Below the pieces are notes generated by a model. That model saw nothing but the letters and a program-made list of their open reading frames with translations, ran no database searches and had not been told where the DNA came from. From Campylobacter mucosalis (lineage in GTDB: Bacteria; Campylobacterota; Campylobacteria; Campylobacterales; Campylobacteraceae), in the NCBI RefSeq assembly GCF_013372205.1, contig NZ_CP053831.1, positions 310,001 through 374,000 of the forward strand: a DNA stretch of 64,000 nt. Reading direction: 5' to 3'. This document shows positions 27,388-40,072 of the stretch, piece after piece. Each line of letters opens with the position of its first letter. Within the stretch, counting starts at the first letter, position 1. The position numbers and the translations under genes are program-made.

Positions 27388-28409
27388 TATACAACGACAG
27401 AAATTTAACAAAATTTGTTCGTGCAGCGGGTTGAGCGGCCAAACTTGACCCGTTGGGTCTAAACAAAACGTTAAGCCGTCTTGATATGAAGCACGAAAAT
27501 TTACTATCGTCCATAAATAGCAACGAGGACGCCAGTGTCTTTAAGCTAAACGATGAATTAGCACTCGTTCAAACGCTAGATTTTATAACGCCAGTTGTAA
27601 ATGACCCATACCATTTTGGAGCTATAGCAGCAGCAAATTCCCTAAGTGACGTGTTTGCTATGGGTGGTGAAGTGATAAATGCCTTAAATATCGTAGGTTT
27701 TGATAGTTGCAACTTTGATACCGAAATTTTAGGCGAAATAATGGCAGGTGGGGCTGATAAGGTTCGCGAATGTGGTGGCGTAGTTGTCGGCGGACATAGC
27801 ATTGCAACTAGCGAGATGTATTATGGGCTTAGCGTTACTGGACGTGTAAATCCAGCTAAATTTTGGTCAAATAACACAGCTAAAGTTGGAGACGTGCTAA
27901 TCCTTACAAAACCGCTTGGTATGGGCGTTTTAAGCACTGCCATTAAGGGTGAATTTTTATCTTTAGAGCAGATAAAAGAGGCTATTTTTTATATGTCGCA
28001 ACTAAATTTTTATGCCGTTAATGCGATGAGAGAAATTTGCGTAAATGCCTGCACGGACGTTACTGGATTTGGATTTTTGGGCCATTTAAGCGAAATGTCA
28101 AATGATAACGTGAGTTTTGAAATTTATAGCCAAAATATACCGATTTTACAAAGTGCAAAAGATATGGCAAATCTTGGGCTTTTACCAGAAGGAAGCTATA
28201 AAAATCGTGATTTTGCGAGTAAATTTGTATCAGGTGAGGCTGACATTTTACTTTATGACGCACAGACTTCAGGCGGACTTATCTTAGCCGTTAGTCAAAA
28301 AGAGGCACAAAAGGCGCTAAATAGACTAAAAGATGTCGGATATGAAATGGCAAATATTGTTGGCGTGTGTAGTGAGCGAGTAAAATTTAATGCCATACAA
28401 ATCAAATAA
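27384..28409 (+). CDS. selD: Selenide, water dikinase SelD (selenocysteine-containing)
   Basis: SelD makes selenophosphate from selenide and ATP, the donor for selenocysteine and selenouridine. The frame runs from a TTG at 27384, inside the yedF stop (TTGA), through an in-frame TGA at 27432-27434, to TAA at 28409: 341 residues with U at position 17. The N-terminus reads MIYNDRNLTKFVRAAG-U-AAK, where SelD enzymes have catalytic Cys or Sec followed by AAK. Starting after the TGA would drop both this residue and the glycine-rich loop lysine, so readthrough is by far the best reading. Later motifs (LVQTLDFITPVVNDP, FGAIAAANSLSDVFAMGG, DVTGFGFLGHL, DAQTSGGL) are normal. Confidence 0.93.
27432..27459 (+). 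promoter_or_regulatory. UGA selenocysteine codon and candidate bacterial SECIS hairpin
   Basis: UGA at 27432 is followed after 12 bases by GACCC-GTT-GGGTC (27447-27459), a five-base-pair stem with a G-U-U loop starting 18 bases past the UGA. Below it lie a U-U mismatch and A-U pairs. A G/U apical loop at about this distance fits the known SelB-binding bSECIS pattern. Confidence 0.7.
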
Positions 28410-28476
28410 AATGGCAAAATTAAAGTAAATTTTGATAAAATTGAGCTCTTAGCTAAGCTTAAAAGGTTTTAAATTT

Positions 28477-31400
28477 ATGTTTTCTAAATTTGTAAAGGAT
28501 AAAAACGGACTAGCTTATAGAATAAGCTCACGTTTTTTAATCACTTATCCTCTCGTTTTTTCAATGATAGCCGTTTTAATAGGCTACATATTTAGTTCTA
28601 GCACCGATGAGATAAAGTATGATTTACGCGTATTTAACTCAGACATACAAAAGAGCATAAACTCGTTTTTCCAAAAGGCAAAATATGAGCTTGAATTTCA
28701 AGCTGAGTTTTTAAATTTAAAACAAAATAGCGACAAGGCATTGCTTGGTTTTTCATCAGTGCCGATCGATAGCTTTAAGGCTATTTATGTTGTTGATAAT
28801 ACTGGTAATATCTTAAGCCAAAAGCGAAATTTTAACGCAGGTGCCATACCAAATTTAGACGCACCTTGGATAAGTCTAATAAAGCCTAAAAATAAATTCG
28901 TAGTTTCAAAATTTGTATTTGAGGATAACAAGGTAGTTGCGATTTACGCTGGTTACTATATGGATAACTCTACAAAAATTATCGCCGAGCTAAATTTAGA
29001 AGAGCTGTTTAAAAGCATAAGCGACACCTTTAAAAGAGATGATAAACAGGATAAAGAGTATAACTATGTAGCTTATATTGTTGATTATAATGGACGCTTG
29101 ATTTATGATGTAAGTGACAGGCAGGATGTAGATATTGCTAATGAACGTATAGATGATATCGATGAGTATTTTGTGCAAAGCGGAAATGTGAAATTTTCCT
29201 ACCTTGACGCAAAGGCTGATTTAGTTGAGTTTAACGAGTATATAAAATCATTTATCGTGACATACACTCACGACCAAAGTGCGATTTTATCGCGACTATT
29301 TTTGGTTATTTTAGCGATTACGATGTTTGTGTTTTACTCGTTGATGACATTTAGTAATATATTTTTCACGTACAAATACCTAAGGAACCCGATAATAGAC
29401 ATAAGTAAATACGCTAAAAACAAGCACTTTAAGTCAGATCCAGGAGTCATTACAGAGTATAAGACTATCCTTAGCCACATGGAAGATATGTATCAGCAAA
29501 TGGCTGATGTTAAAAAAACTTTGCAGGATTATAAGTTAAAATTCTCATACTTTTTTGAGCAAAGTCCTATGATGATGATCGTTTATGATGCGTATAATGG
29601 CAAGATAATAGATGTTAGCGATGAGGCTTTGAAATTTTACGGATACAGCCGTAGCCAAATGCTTGAGCTAAACTACAAAGATATATCTGAAGTAAGCTTT
29701 AGCGATAAAATTTTTAGCTCAAGTGGCGATGAGTCGATCGGGCTTGGCGTAAGCAACGATGTTCACAGGCTACAAAATGGTGAGTTAAAAAATGTATGTA
29801 TGCTCTCATCTGTTATTAAACTAAGCGATAAAAGACACATTTTTTGTGTGATTAAAGATATGACTGATGAGCTAGAAACTAGCAAAAACCAAAACGACAT
29901 CGTAAGATACTATGATATGTTCTCTACAATGGTTGGTATCGCTAAAAAGGATAACCCTTTTATCATCATAAACGCCACTGAAAATTTCCAGCACACATTT
30001 GGCGTTACTCAAGCTGATATTTTAAAAAATGGACTTGATATAAGAAGCTTTATAAACGAAAGCGCAAAAGCCTCGTTTATAAACACTCTAGAGCTAAACA
30101 AGCGTCTTTTTGAAAGTTCTAGCATAGCAAAGGACTATTTGAAATTTTTCATTGGCATTGATACGATTGATGATGAAAATGTTCCATTCAAAATAGAGGT
30201 AAAATTTACGCGAAATGAGAGTGGAGAGTTTGCAAATATAGTTTATTCAATCATTGAAAACGCAGAGCAAAAAGCCATAAACGACAAAAGCATTGCCGAG
30301 CTAAAATACTTTAAAAATTTAGCCTGGGCGTCAGATGTCATACCTTTAGAATTTGATGTAAAATCTCAAATTTTAAGGATTGGTGAGGGCTTTACTAAGA
30401 TGCTTGGTTTTACCGAGCTACCGCAGATAGATGCTGATTTTGACTACATCAAACGGGTGCTTTTTGATGAGTATTTAGACTTTAAAGACTTTTTTGCAAG
30501 GATACAAACTGAGCCAGATAACTACGAAGGCGATGTGAAATTTCTTACTAGTGAAAAGGGTGTTTTGTGGCTACACATAAAGGCTAAAGTCACTAAAAAA
30601 GATGATGAGGGTAACCTAGAATTTATAAGCGGTATCATAAGAAATGTAACAGATAAAAAGGTGGCTTTAATCTATCAAGACCTAGCTTCAAAGATATTTT
30701 CATACTCAAAAGATAGCATTGCCATACTTGACTTAGACTGGAAATTTATAGATGTAAATGATAAATTCTGTCAAAATAGCGGCTATAGTTTAAATGAGAT
30801 CATCGGGCTAAATGCAGTGATGATGCGTTCAAAGCTAAATAATGAAGAGCTTTATAAAAACGCATTAGAGAGCGTAGAGAGCATAGGCTACTGGCAAGGC
30901 AAGTTGTGGAATAGACGCAAAAATGGCGAGGACTACTTAGAGAGCGTAAATATGCTAACCGTTTATGATGATAACGCAAGTCCGGTTTGCTACGCTATTA
31001 TAATGAGCGAATCTAGCGAGATTAAGACGACTCAGGATTATTTAGAGCATATAGCTTATCACGATCCGCTGACAAAACTTCCAAATAGATTTTTGTTTAA
31101 CCAAAAGCTTGACAGAGCGGTGCTGAATGCAAAAGGCAGTAAATTCGTAGCCATCGCATATCTTGATATGGACGGATTTAAGGCGATTAATGACACTTAT
31201 GGACACAAGGCTGGAGATAAGCTTTTAACTGAAATTTCAAACAAAATAGACGCACTTTTTGACGAGCGAGATATGTTTGCTCGTGTTGGCGGAGATGAGT
31301 TTATCGCTATCATAGAGCATGAAAAGATCGGCGAAGTTTATGAGATGGTAGAAAATATGCTTCGCATAGCTTGTGAAGAGGTTGATTATAATGGAAATTT

Positions 31401-32645
31401 ACTCAAAATCAGTGCAAGTATTGGCGTTTCTGTGCATAATATAGAAAATCAAATTTCGCCAGAGGTTATGATAGAACAAGCTGACTGGGCGATGTATCAG
31501 GCAAAACTAAGCGGTAAAAATAGATACCATATCTTTGATTCTAGCAAGGATAAAAACCTAAAAAGCCAGTATGAAGATAGTAATAAAATTCTCGTTGCTC
31601 TTGAAAGGGGCGAGTTTTTTATGGAGTATCAGCCTGAGATAAATTTAAAAACAAATGAGATAGTAAGTTACGAGGCTTTAATAAGGTGGAATAGAGGCAC
31701 AGATATTGTGTATCCAAATGACTTTTTATCGCTTATTAAGAAACAAAATGTTTTAGATGATTTATCATTTTTTACTATATCAAGTGCATTAAAGGCTCAA
31801 AGTCAGTGGGTAAAAGACGGACTTAGGGCAAATATATGTGTAAATTTAAGCATAACACAGCTTTGTGATGATAAGTTTTTCATACGCTTTAAAGAGCTTT
31901 TAAAACAAAATCCAAATTTCAATCCAAACGCTCTAAGCTTTGAAATAATCGACGCGAACTCTACATCAAGCCTTGAAACAGCTAGTAAATTTTTACAGCG
32001 ATATAAACGGCTTGGAGTTAAATTTATCCTAGATGATTTTGCAAGTAAATCAAGCTCTTTTGAAGCACTTGAGCTGCTACCTATCGATAGGCTTAAGGCG
32101 GATAAACATATTTGTGCTCATATGTTTTCAAATAAAAAGGCGTTTATAACGATTAAAATGATAAAAAATATAGCAAATACATTTAATAAAAACGCAACTA
32201 TTAAAAATTTAAAAGATCTAAATATGTTAAAAATTTTAGTAGGGCTTGGCTTTACAAATTTTCAAGGAAATTTCTTTGCAAGAGCGATAAAACCGCAAGA
32301 TGTGCCAAGCTACCACTTTAAAGGCGTAGATGGGTTTGACACCGAGTATGAGATAGATGATGAGCTTTTTGATGTGTTAAAAGACACGATCGCTCTTAAA
32401 GAGTATGCTAGTAGTATTGTTGATTTTGTTAATGACCAAGAATTTGCCGATGATTTGAATATTTTTGCTGATATAAAAAATGAAATTTATCACGGTCTAG
32501 ATGATATAAAAGATACAAAATTAAAAGATGTGGTTGAAAACATCAGGCTATCTTTAGAGGCTAAAACTCAGATAGAGGCTATGAATTTTGCACAAATAGC
32601 AAGTAGTATGTGCGAAGAGATTTTAGATATTAAAAAGGGTGTTTA

Positions 32646-32646
<1 letters not shown>
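28477..32646 (+). CDS. Membrane PAS-GGDEF-EAL cyclic di-GMP signalling protein
   Basis: A 1389-residue inner-membrane protein. Helix at about 22-44, a periplasmic sensor (45 to about 265), helix about 272-298, then about four PAS domains (clearest at 360-470 with YFFEQSPMMMIVYDA and at 745-865 with DSIAILDLDWKFIDVND). The diguanylate cyclase domain keeps GGDEF at 938-942; the RxxD inhibitory site is replaced by DERD. The EAL-like domain keeps E1066 (YEALIRW), VNLS, D1186-D1187 and K1207, but the A-E-G-V-E motif expected near 1240-1246 reads ATIKNLK, so a metal-binding Glu is missing. Probably a cyclase with an impaired or sensory EAL. First gene before hisZ-like and purA, which overlap in series. 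Confidence 0.88.
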
Positions 32647-34758
<2,112 letters not shown>

Positions 34759-34759
<1 letters not shown>

Positions 34760-35187
34760 TGCCTAGTAAATTTACACCGATCGTTAGAGTAAAAAAACAA
34801 GCCCTAGATAAGATAGAGATAAAGCTTATCAGGGCTAAAAACGATCTATCTAAATACAACTTTGAGTTAAGTATCGCAAAAGATGAGATAAACAGACATC
34901 AAATGCCAAAGAGTGGCGATGTGAGCGAGTTAAGACAGAGTTTGGAAATTTTAAAAATTATGAACGCCTCATTAAAAGAGCTAAAAGAGAAGATTGAACT
35001 AGCTCAAAGGGAGGTAGCTCACTTTACCTATCAGTATAAAAATGCAAATTTGGAGTATGAAAAGGTGAAGTATCTTGAAGAAGAAGAGATTAAATTAGAC
35101 CTTAAAAAGAAAAAACGAGCAGAGGAATTAATGCTAGATGAGTTTGCGACTATAAAATTTGCACAGGGGTTAAATCGTGATATTTAG
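34759..35187 (+). CDS. FliJ-like flagellar export chaperone
   Basis: A 142-residue, highly charged, almost wholly helical protein (heptads from about residue 10 to 135, KKQALDKIEIKLIRAKNDL and AQREVAHFTYQYKNANLEYE). No membrane segment. Size, coiled coil and place after purA match H. pylori HP0256 and C. jejuni Cj1497c, the former described as a FliJ homologue, which couples the flagellar export ATPase to substrates. Sequence alone shows only a coiled coil; the role rests on synteny. The 3' end overlaps the next gene by 11 bases. Confidence 0.65.
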
Positions 35188-35755
35188 GGCTGTTTTTGCA
35201 CTTTGCTTTTTTTGTCTACCTATTTTTTCGTATGAAATTCCAGTCGATTGCACCCAAATTTTTGAAGCTAGAAAGGCTGAGATAGAAAAAGAGCTAGAGA
35301 TAATAGACGAGCAACGCCAAGCACTAGAGGCATTTCGTGCAAGTATCAGGGCTAGTTATGATGAAAATTTGGCAAAACTAGCCAAAAAAGAGGCAGATAT
35401 AAATGCCACAATGCGTCAGGTCGAGAAAAAAAACAAAGAGATAGAGCAAAAAATAGCTCAAAATCAGAAAATTTTAGATGAGTTAAAAACAAACTCAAAC
35501 GACAAACTAACTCAGTCTTATGCAAAGATGAAAGATCAGGCTGCTGCTGATGTTTTAGCACAACTTAGCAGGGCTAGTGCGGCTGAAATTTTATCTATGT
35601 TAGAGCCTAAAAAAATATCATCTATAATGGCAAAAATGGACCCAGCAGTCGCTTCTGAAATCACAGCAATGCTTCAAAAAGGACCTCCATTTATAGATGA
35701 GCCAAAAGAGCAAAAGATAGACGCTCCTGCTGGAAACGTGTTAAATTTAGAGTAG
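35177..35755 (+). CDS. Periplasmic MotE/MgtE-N-like coiled-coil protein (Cj1496c-type)
   Basis: A 192-residue exported protein: signal peptide MIFRAVFALCFFCLPIFSYE, a coiled coil at about 28-115, then an MgtE-N-like helical domain at about 120-170 (DVLAQLSRASAAEILSMLEP, ISSIMAKMDPAVASEITAML) as in flagellar MotE proteins. The C. jejuni counterpart Cj1496c is a known N-glycoprotein; here D74-I-N76-A-T78 is a full PglB sequon in the coiled coil. MotE-type proteins help MotC/PflA-type motor assembly, so a flagellar role is likely but not proven. Starts with GTG at 35177 inside the FliJ-like gene, with GGGG upstream. Confidence 0.75.
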   Translation: MIFRAVFALCFFCLPIFSYEIPVDCTQIFEARKAEIEKELEIIDEQRQALEAFRASIRASYDENLAKLAKKEADINATMRQVEKKNKEIEQKIAQNQKILDELKTNSNDKLTQSYAKMKDQAAADVLAQLSRASAAEILSMLEPKKISSIMAKMDPAVASEITAMLQKGPPFIDEPKEQKIDAPAGNVLNLE

Positions 35756-35849
35756 CGGTTAGTTAAAATCCATTTTGTGATAGTTTAAATTTTAAATAAG
35801 TTTTTACCTAAAATTGGCTAAAATGTGGCAAAAATTTAAAGGTAAAATT

Positions 35850-36401
35850 ATGCGTATAAAACTCCCACACACACCATATATAGCACACAAAATAGCTATT
35901 GATCTGCTAAATTCTGGTTTTGTTAAACTTTTAAAAGGCGTTGAACCAATAGCAAAATTTGCAGACGAAATTTTATCAGCTGATGTCAAAAAAGAAAAGG
36001 CACTCGAAGAACGCGTAAATGAGCTTATGCAGGATAAAGAAGATGAGATGGAACTTATGCAAGTTGATCGCAAAAATATGTTCTGGCTTATTAAAAAGAA
36101 GCTTTCAGCTGAGTTTGGCGTCATTTTAACTTATGAAGATAGATTTAGCACCATTGCTCATAAAATTTTAGATAAACTACTAGATGAAAATTTAGTAGAA
36201 TATAACGTGTCAGAAAACCGCGTTAAAAACGTGATTTATGGCTCTATTGATAACTATTTAAAAACCTATGAAAAAATTGAAGATGAGGTGCTTGATAAGA
36301 TTGAAAACTACAAGCGAAAGCTAATTCCGGGTACTGAAGAATACAATTTGGTTTTTGAAAAACTATATCAAGACGAGCTTAAAAAAAGAGGAATGCTCTA
36401 A
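35850..36401 (+). CDS. DUF507 family protein
   Basis: A 183-residue cytoplasmic, charged, mainly helical protein of the DUF507 family (Cj1495c-type). MRIKLPHTPYIAHKIAIDLLN is the usual N-terminus, which selects the ATG at 35850 (AAAGG upstream) over in-frame starts 27-36 bases earlier. Two DUF507 halves can be guessed (1-90, 91-183), the second starting with LTYEDRFSTIAHKILDKLL. Function unknown. It abuts carA with a one-base overlap. Distance to the previous gene is 94 bases, so it may start a new transcript. Confidence 0.8.
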   Translation: MRIKLPHTPYIAHKIAIDLLNSGFVKLLKGVEPIAKFADEILSADVKKEKALEERVNELMQDKEDEMELMQVDRKNMFWLIKKKLSAEFGVILTYEDRFSTIAHKILDKLLDENLVEYNVSENRVKNVIYGSIDNYLKTYEKIEDEVLDKIENYKRKLIPGTEEYNLVFEKLYQDELKKRGML

Positions 36402-37519
36402 TGGACGCCTACATCTACATACAAAACGGCACATTTTTAAAGGCAAAGGCATTTGGGGCTAGTGGCGAGTGTGCTGGTGAACTTGTGTTTAACACATCAA
36501 TGACTGGCTATCAAGAAATTGCAAGCGATCCAAGTTATGCCGGGCAGTTTGTAGTTTTTACGATGCCTGAGATTGGTATTGTCGGCACAAACGATGATGA
36601 TAATGAGAGTGCTAAAATTTACGCAAGTGGCATTATAATGCGAAATTACAACGAATTTGTATCAAATTATAGAGCCAAAAAATCACTTGATGAGTATTTT
36701 AAAGAGCAGGGCAAATTTGGTATTTACGGCGTTGATACGAGATTTTTAACTAAAATGCTACGCGATGAGGGTGCTTTAATGGCGTTTATCTCAACAACTG
36801 ATAGCGACCCAGAAAGCCTAAAACAAAAGCTAAAAAATGCTGGCAGGATAGAGGAGACAAACTACGTAAATATCGTAAGCACAAATGCGTCTTATACGCA
36901 CGAAAATGCTGCTTGGAGCGTGAGTGAAAAACGCTACAAAAGCCTAAAATCTAGCGGTAAAAAAGTCGCTGTGATTGATTATGGTGTAAAGCGAAATATC
37001 CTAAATGAGCTTTGCGAGGTTGGACTTGAAGTAAGCATCTATCCGCACGATGTCAAGGCAGAAATTTTAATAGAGCAGTTTAAAAACGGACAAATTAACG
37101 GCGTATTTTTATCAAATGGTCCCGGAGAGCCAAAAAATTTGGTAAGCGAAATTGATGAGATTAAAAAGTTAATTAACGCAAAAGTGCCTATTTTTGGCAT
37201 TTGTTTAGGTCATCAACTGCTTTCAAACGCCTTTGGTTATCCGACATACAAGCTAAAATTTGGACAGCACGGTGCAAATCATCCAGTGTTAAATTTGCAG
37301 ACAAAATCAGTTGAGATAACAACACAAAATCACAACTATAACGTCCCTGAAAGCATAGCAGAAGTTGCGGTTATAACGCATAGAAATTTGTTTGATAATA
37401 CAATTGAAGGCGTAAAATACAAGGACTATCCAGTATTTTCAGTTCAGCACCACCCAGAAGCAAGTGGCGGACCAAACGAGAGTAAGTATATTTTTAGGCA
37501 GTTTGCAGATATGCTTTAA
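36401..37519 (+). CDS. carA: Carbamoyl-phosphate synthase small subunit CarA
   Basis: A 372-residue glutaminase subunit that feeds ammonia to CarB for arginine and pyrimidine synthesis. The N-terminal CPSase domain has GELVFNTSMTGYQEIASDPSYAGQ; the C-terminal class I amidotransferase has IFGICLGHQLLSNAFG (Cys nucleophile) and FSVQHHPEASGGPNES (His/Glu). carB is not adjacent. Overlaps DUF507 and the next gene by one base each. Confidence 0.97.
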   Translation: MDAYIYIQNGTFLKAKAFGASGECAGELVFNTSMTGYQEIASDPSYAGQFVVFTMPEIGIVGTNDDDNESAKIYASGIIMRNYNEFVSNYRAKKSLDEYFKEQGKFGIYGVDTRFLTKMLRDEGALMAFISTTDSDPESLKQKLKNAGRIEETNYVNIVSTNASYTHENAAWSVSEKRYKSLKSSGKKVAVIDYGVKRNILNELCEVGLEVSIYPHDVKAEILIEQFKNGQINGVFLSNGPGEPKNLVSEIDEIKKLINAKVPIFGICLGHQLLSNAFGYPTYKLKFGQHGANHPVLNLQTKSVEITTQNHNYNVPESIAEVAVITHRNLFDNTIEGVKYKDYPVFSVQHHPEASGGPNESKYIFRQFADML

Positions 37520-38175
37520 TGGAAAATTTAAGCCTATTAGCCATTTTTGGAGTTGCGTTTTTAGGTAGTTTTAGCCATTGTGCTTTTATGTGCGGTGGCT
37601 TTATAAGCCTTTTTGGCACCCTAAATAGTAGCAAAAACGTATTTTTATTAAATTTAACATATCAAATTTCAAGAATCACAGCCTATATTTTGCTTGGCAG
37701 TATATTTGGTGGTTTTGGTGCGGTTTTAGTCTTTTCAAAAGAGGCTAGAGCGACCCTGTTTTTTGTGGTCGGGCTTATTTTGGTTTTTATAGGTTTGGCA
37801 CTTTTTTTTCGCAGTAAAATTTTAAAATTTATAGAAAATGAGAGCATTTCAAGAGCGATAACAGCAAAAATTTTTAGCATAAAAGGCAAAAATAAGCCCA
37901 TAAATTTTGCCATTTTTGGCTTTTTAAATGGTCTTTTGCCTTGCGGGTTTGTATATTATTTTTTGGCACAATCCATACTTGCAGGGAGTTTTTTAAATGG
38001 TGCTTTAGTAATGGCAGTTTTTGGCGTGGCAACGCTTCCAGTTATGCTATTTTTGGGATTTTTTTTAAAAATTTTAGGAGATAAATTTAGAGACTTTGCG
38101 TTTAAAATCGCTATTTTAATCGTGATTTTAAATGGCATATATCTTGCGTTTTTAGGATTTATGGCAAGTGGATAA
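37519..38175 (+). CDS. DsbD/TauE-like membrane protein with HCxxMCGG motif
   Basis: A 218-residue inner-membrane protein with about six helices. Helix one ends in SFSHCAFMCGGF, the H-C-x2-M-C-G motif of the DsbD_2 (cytochrome c biogenesis-like) family, and helix four has NGLLPCGFVY. Members near cbb3 oxidase genes are thought to help copper or haem delivery or periplasmic thiol balance. Located between carA and the kinase that precedes ccoNOQP. Often labelled sulfite exporter TauE/SafE; I see no reason for that substrate. Confidence 0.75.
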   Translation: MENLSLLAIFGVAFLGSFSHCAFMCGGFISLFGTLNSSKNVFLLNLTYQISRITAYILLGSIFGGFGAVLVFSKEARATLFFVVGLILVFIGLALFFRSKILKFIENESISRAITAKIFSIKGKNKPINFAIFGFLNGLLPCGFVYYFLAQSILAGSFLNGALVMAVFGVATLPVMLFLGFFLKILGDKFRDFAFKIAILIVILNGIYLAFLGFMASG

Positions 38176-39388
38176 TATAAGCACGAGATTTAAACAGTAT
38201 CAACACGCGATAGAAGAGAGCAATATCGTTTCAAAAACCGATATAAAGGGCATTATTACCTTTGTAAATGACGAGTTTTGCAAAATTTTTGGCTATACAA
38301 AAGACGAACTAATTGGCAAAAATCACAACATAGTCCGCCACCCAGACGTGCCGTCTAAAAATTTCAAGTTGCTTTGGGGGACGATTTTGGATAAAAAGGT
38401 CTATAAAGGCATTGCTAAAAATATGACAAAAGACGGCAAAACCGTTTATCTAAATACTACGATATCGCCTATTTTAAACTCAAAGGGCGAGATTGAGGAG
38501 TTTGTAGCGATACGCCACGATGTGACGCAAATTATTGAGCTAAACGAACGCCTTATGCAAAAAGAGGCTGAGCTTGTAAATTTAAATGAAAATTTGGAAT
38601 TTTTAGTTCGCGAAAAGACCGCAGAGTTGCGTAAATTAAATGAAAATTTAAAAGATATTGTTGCTTCTGAAATAGCAAAAAATGAAGAAAAGACAAAAAT
38701 GCTTTTGGTGCAAAGTCGCCTAGCTTCAATGGGCGAAATGATAGCAAATATCGCTCATCAGTGGCGTCAGCCCTTAAACGAGCTAAGCCTTACTCTTTTT
38801 AAGATAAAAAAAGACGCGAGTTTAAATCAAAACATAGATATACCCTATGAAAAGAGTAAAAAAATTATACAGAGTATGTCAAATACGATTGAGGATTTTA
38901 GGGGATTTTTTAGCGATAGTAAGGATCCAGAGCTGTTTTGTGTGGCAGACGCGATTACAAATTCTTTGGTTATGGTAAAAGGGACGCTAAAAAAAGAGAA
39001 GATAAATTTAGTCGTAGAAAATGAGCTAAAAGATGAAATTTTTGGCTTTCAAAGTCAGCTTATGCAAGTGATTATTAATTTACTAAACAACGCAAAAGAC
39101 GCATTAATAGAGCGTCAGATAGATGATAGACAGGTTATTTTACAAACCAAAAAAGATAGTAAAAATTTCATCATAATCGTAAAAGATAACGCTGGTGGAA
39201 TAGATGGCAAAATAATAGATAAAATTTTCGAGCCATATTTTACTACCAAGCATTCACTGCAAGGAACGGGCATAGGGCTTTATATGTCAAAGTTGATTAT
39301 TGATAAATTTAAAGGGAGTATAAAAGTGACAAATGTAGAGAAAGGGGCACAATTTACGATTGAGCTACCATTAGGGGGAAGTAGATGA
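38168..39388 (+). CDS. PAS-domain sensor histidine kinase
   Basis: A 406-residue cytosolic kinase without membrane helices. PAS domain at about 10-120 (GIITFVNDEFCKIFGYTKDELIGKNHN, typical of Aer-like redox PAS), coiled coil about 122-180, phosphoacceptor H197 in IANIAHQWRQPL (the HQWRQPL type common in Campylobacterota), and an ATPase domain with NLLNNAKDALIE, DNAGGI and GTGIGLYMSK. It starts at a GTG overlapping the previous gene by eight bases and ends with an ATGA overlap with its response regulator. Corresponds to Cj1492c. The PAS type and ccoN next door suggest oxygen or redox sensing (inference). Confidence 0.9.
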   Translation: MDNISTRFKQYQHAIEESNIVSKTDIKGIITFVNDEFCKIFGYTKDELIGKNHNIVRHPDVPSKNFKLLWGTILDKKVYKGIAKNMTKDGKTVYLNTTISPILNSKGEIEEFVAIRHDVTQIIELNERLMQKEAELVNLNENLEFLVREKTAELRKLNENLKDIVASEIAKNEEKTKMLLVQSRLASMGEMIANIAHQWRQPLNELSLTLFKIKKDASLNQNIDIPYEKSKKIIQSMSNTIEDFRGFFSDSKDPELFCVADAITNSLVMVKGTLKKEKINLVVENELKDEIFGFQSQLMQVIINLLNNAKDALIERQIDDRQVILQTKKDSKNFIIIVKDNAGGIDGKIIDKIFEPYFTTKHSLQGTGIGLYMSKLIIDKFKGSIKVTNVEKGAQFTIELPLGGSR

Positions 39389-40068
39389 TAAATTCATTAA
39401 AAAATTTAACAATCTTAATAGTCGAAGATGAAAATGACACAAGAGAGCTTATGCAAGAGGTTTTAAAGGATGAGTTTAGCAAGGTTATAACCGCACAAAA
39501 CGGCGATGAGGGGCTTAAGAAATTTAAAAAATACAACCCAGATATAGTTTTGACAGACATTGCTATGCCGATTATGGACGGACTTGATATGACTGGTGCA
39601 ATAAAGCAAATTTCGCGTGATGTGCCAATCATCGCGCTCTCGGCACATAGCGAAAAGGAAAAGCTTTTAAAAGCGATAGATGTTGGAATAAATAAATATT
39701 TAATGAAACCAATTGATGTTGATGAGCTTTTATCTATGCTAGAATCGGTTGCAAAGGATAGGCTAGAGATAGCAAATGTGGTTAAAATTTCAGACGAGTA
39801 TAGCTTTAGCAAGACAAGAAAAGTGCTTATAAAAAACGACGAGCCAATACCGCTTACGAAAAAAGAGCTTGCGTTTATATCGCTTTTGGTTGAAAATTTG
39901 GGCAATGTCGTATTACACGAAGATATTAAAAATATCGTTTGGATAGGCGAAAATGTCAGCGAAGCGGCTATAAGGACTTTTGTAAAGCGTATGAGAGATA
40001 AGGCGGGTGGAGATTTGGTTAAAAATGTCCCAGGACTTGGCTATAAAATAGAGGCAAATTTTAAATAA
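39385..40068 (+). CDS. OmpR-family response regulator
   Basis: A 227-residue regulator. Receiver at 1-125: VEDEND pocket, phosphoacceptor D58 in LTDIAMP, ALSAHS and KYLMKPID. C-terminal winged-helix DNA-binding domain at about 145-225 (PLTKKELAFISLLVEN, IWIGENVSEAAIRTFVKRMRDK, PGLGYKIE). Translation is coupled to the kinase by ATGA. Probable target is the next operon, ccoNOQP, whose upstream region carries phased TAATAAAAAA repeats; this is inference from position. Confidence 0.92.
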   Translation: MINSLKNLTILIVEDENDTRELMQEVLKDEFSKVITAQNGDEGLKKFKKYNPDIVLTDIAMPIMDGLDMTGAIKQISRDVPIIALSAHSEKEKLLKAIDVGINKYLMKPIDVDELLSMLESVAKDRLEIANVVKISDEYSFSKTRKVLIKNDEPIPLTKKELAFISLLVENLGNVVLHEDIKNIVWIGENVSEAAIRTFVKRMRDKAGGDLVKNVPGLGYKIEANFK

Positions 40069-40072
40069 AAAT

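Noticed and set aside
27453-28409. Reading selD as a shorter protein starting after the UGA
   Set aside because: It would lack the catalytic residue and the AAK segment conserved in SelD; upstream codons in the same frame match the family N-terminus.
39354-39905. Minus-strand open frame of about 183 codons opposite the response regulator gene
   Set aside because: It lies fully antisense to a gene with clear domains, has Ser/Phe-rich composition typical of a reversed frame, and no ribosome site.
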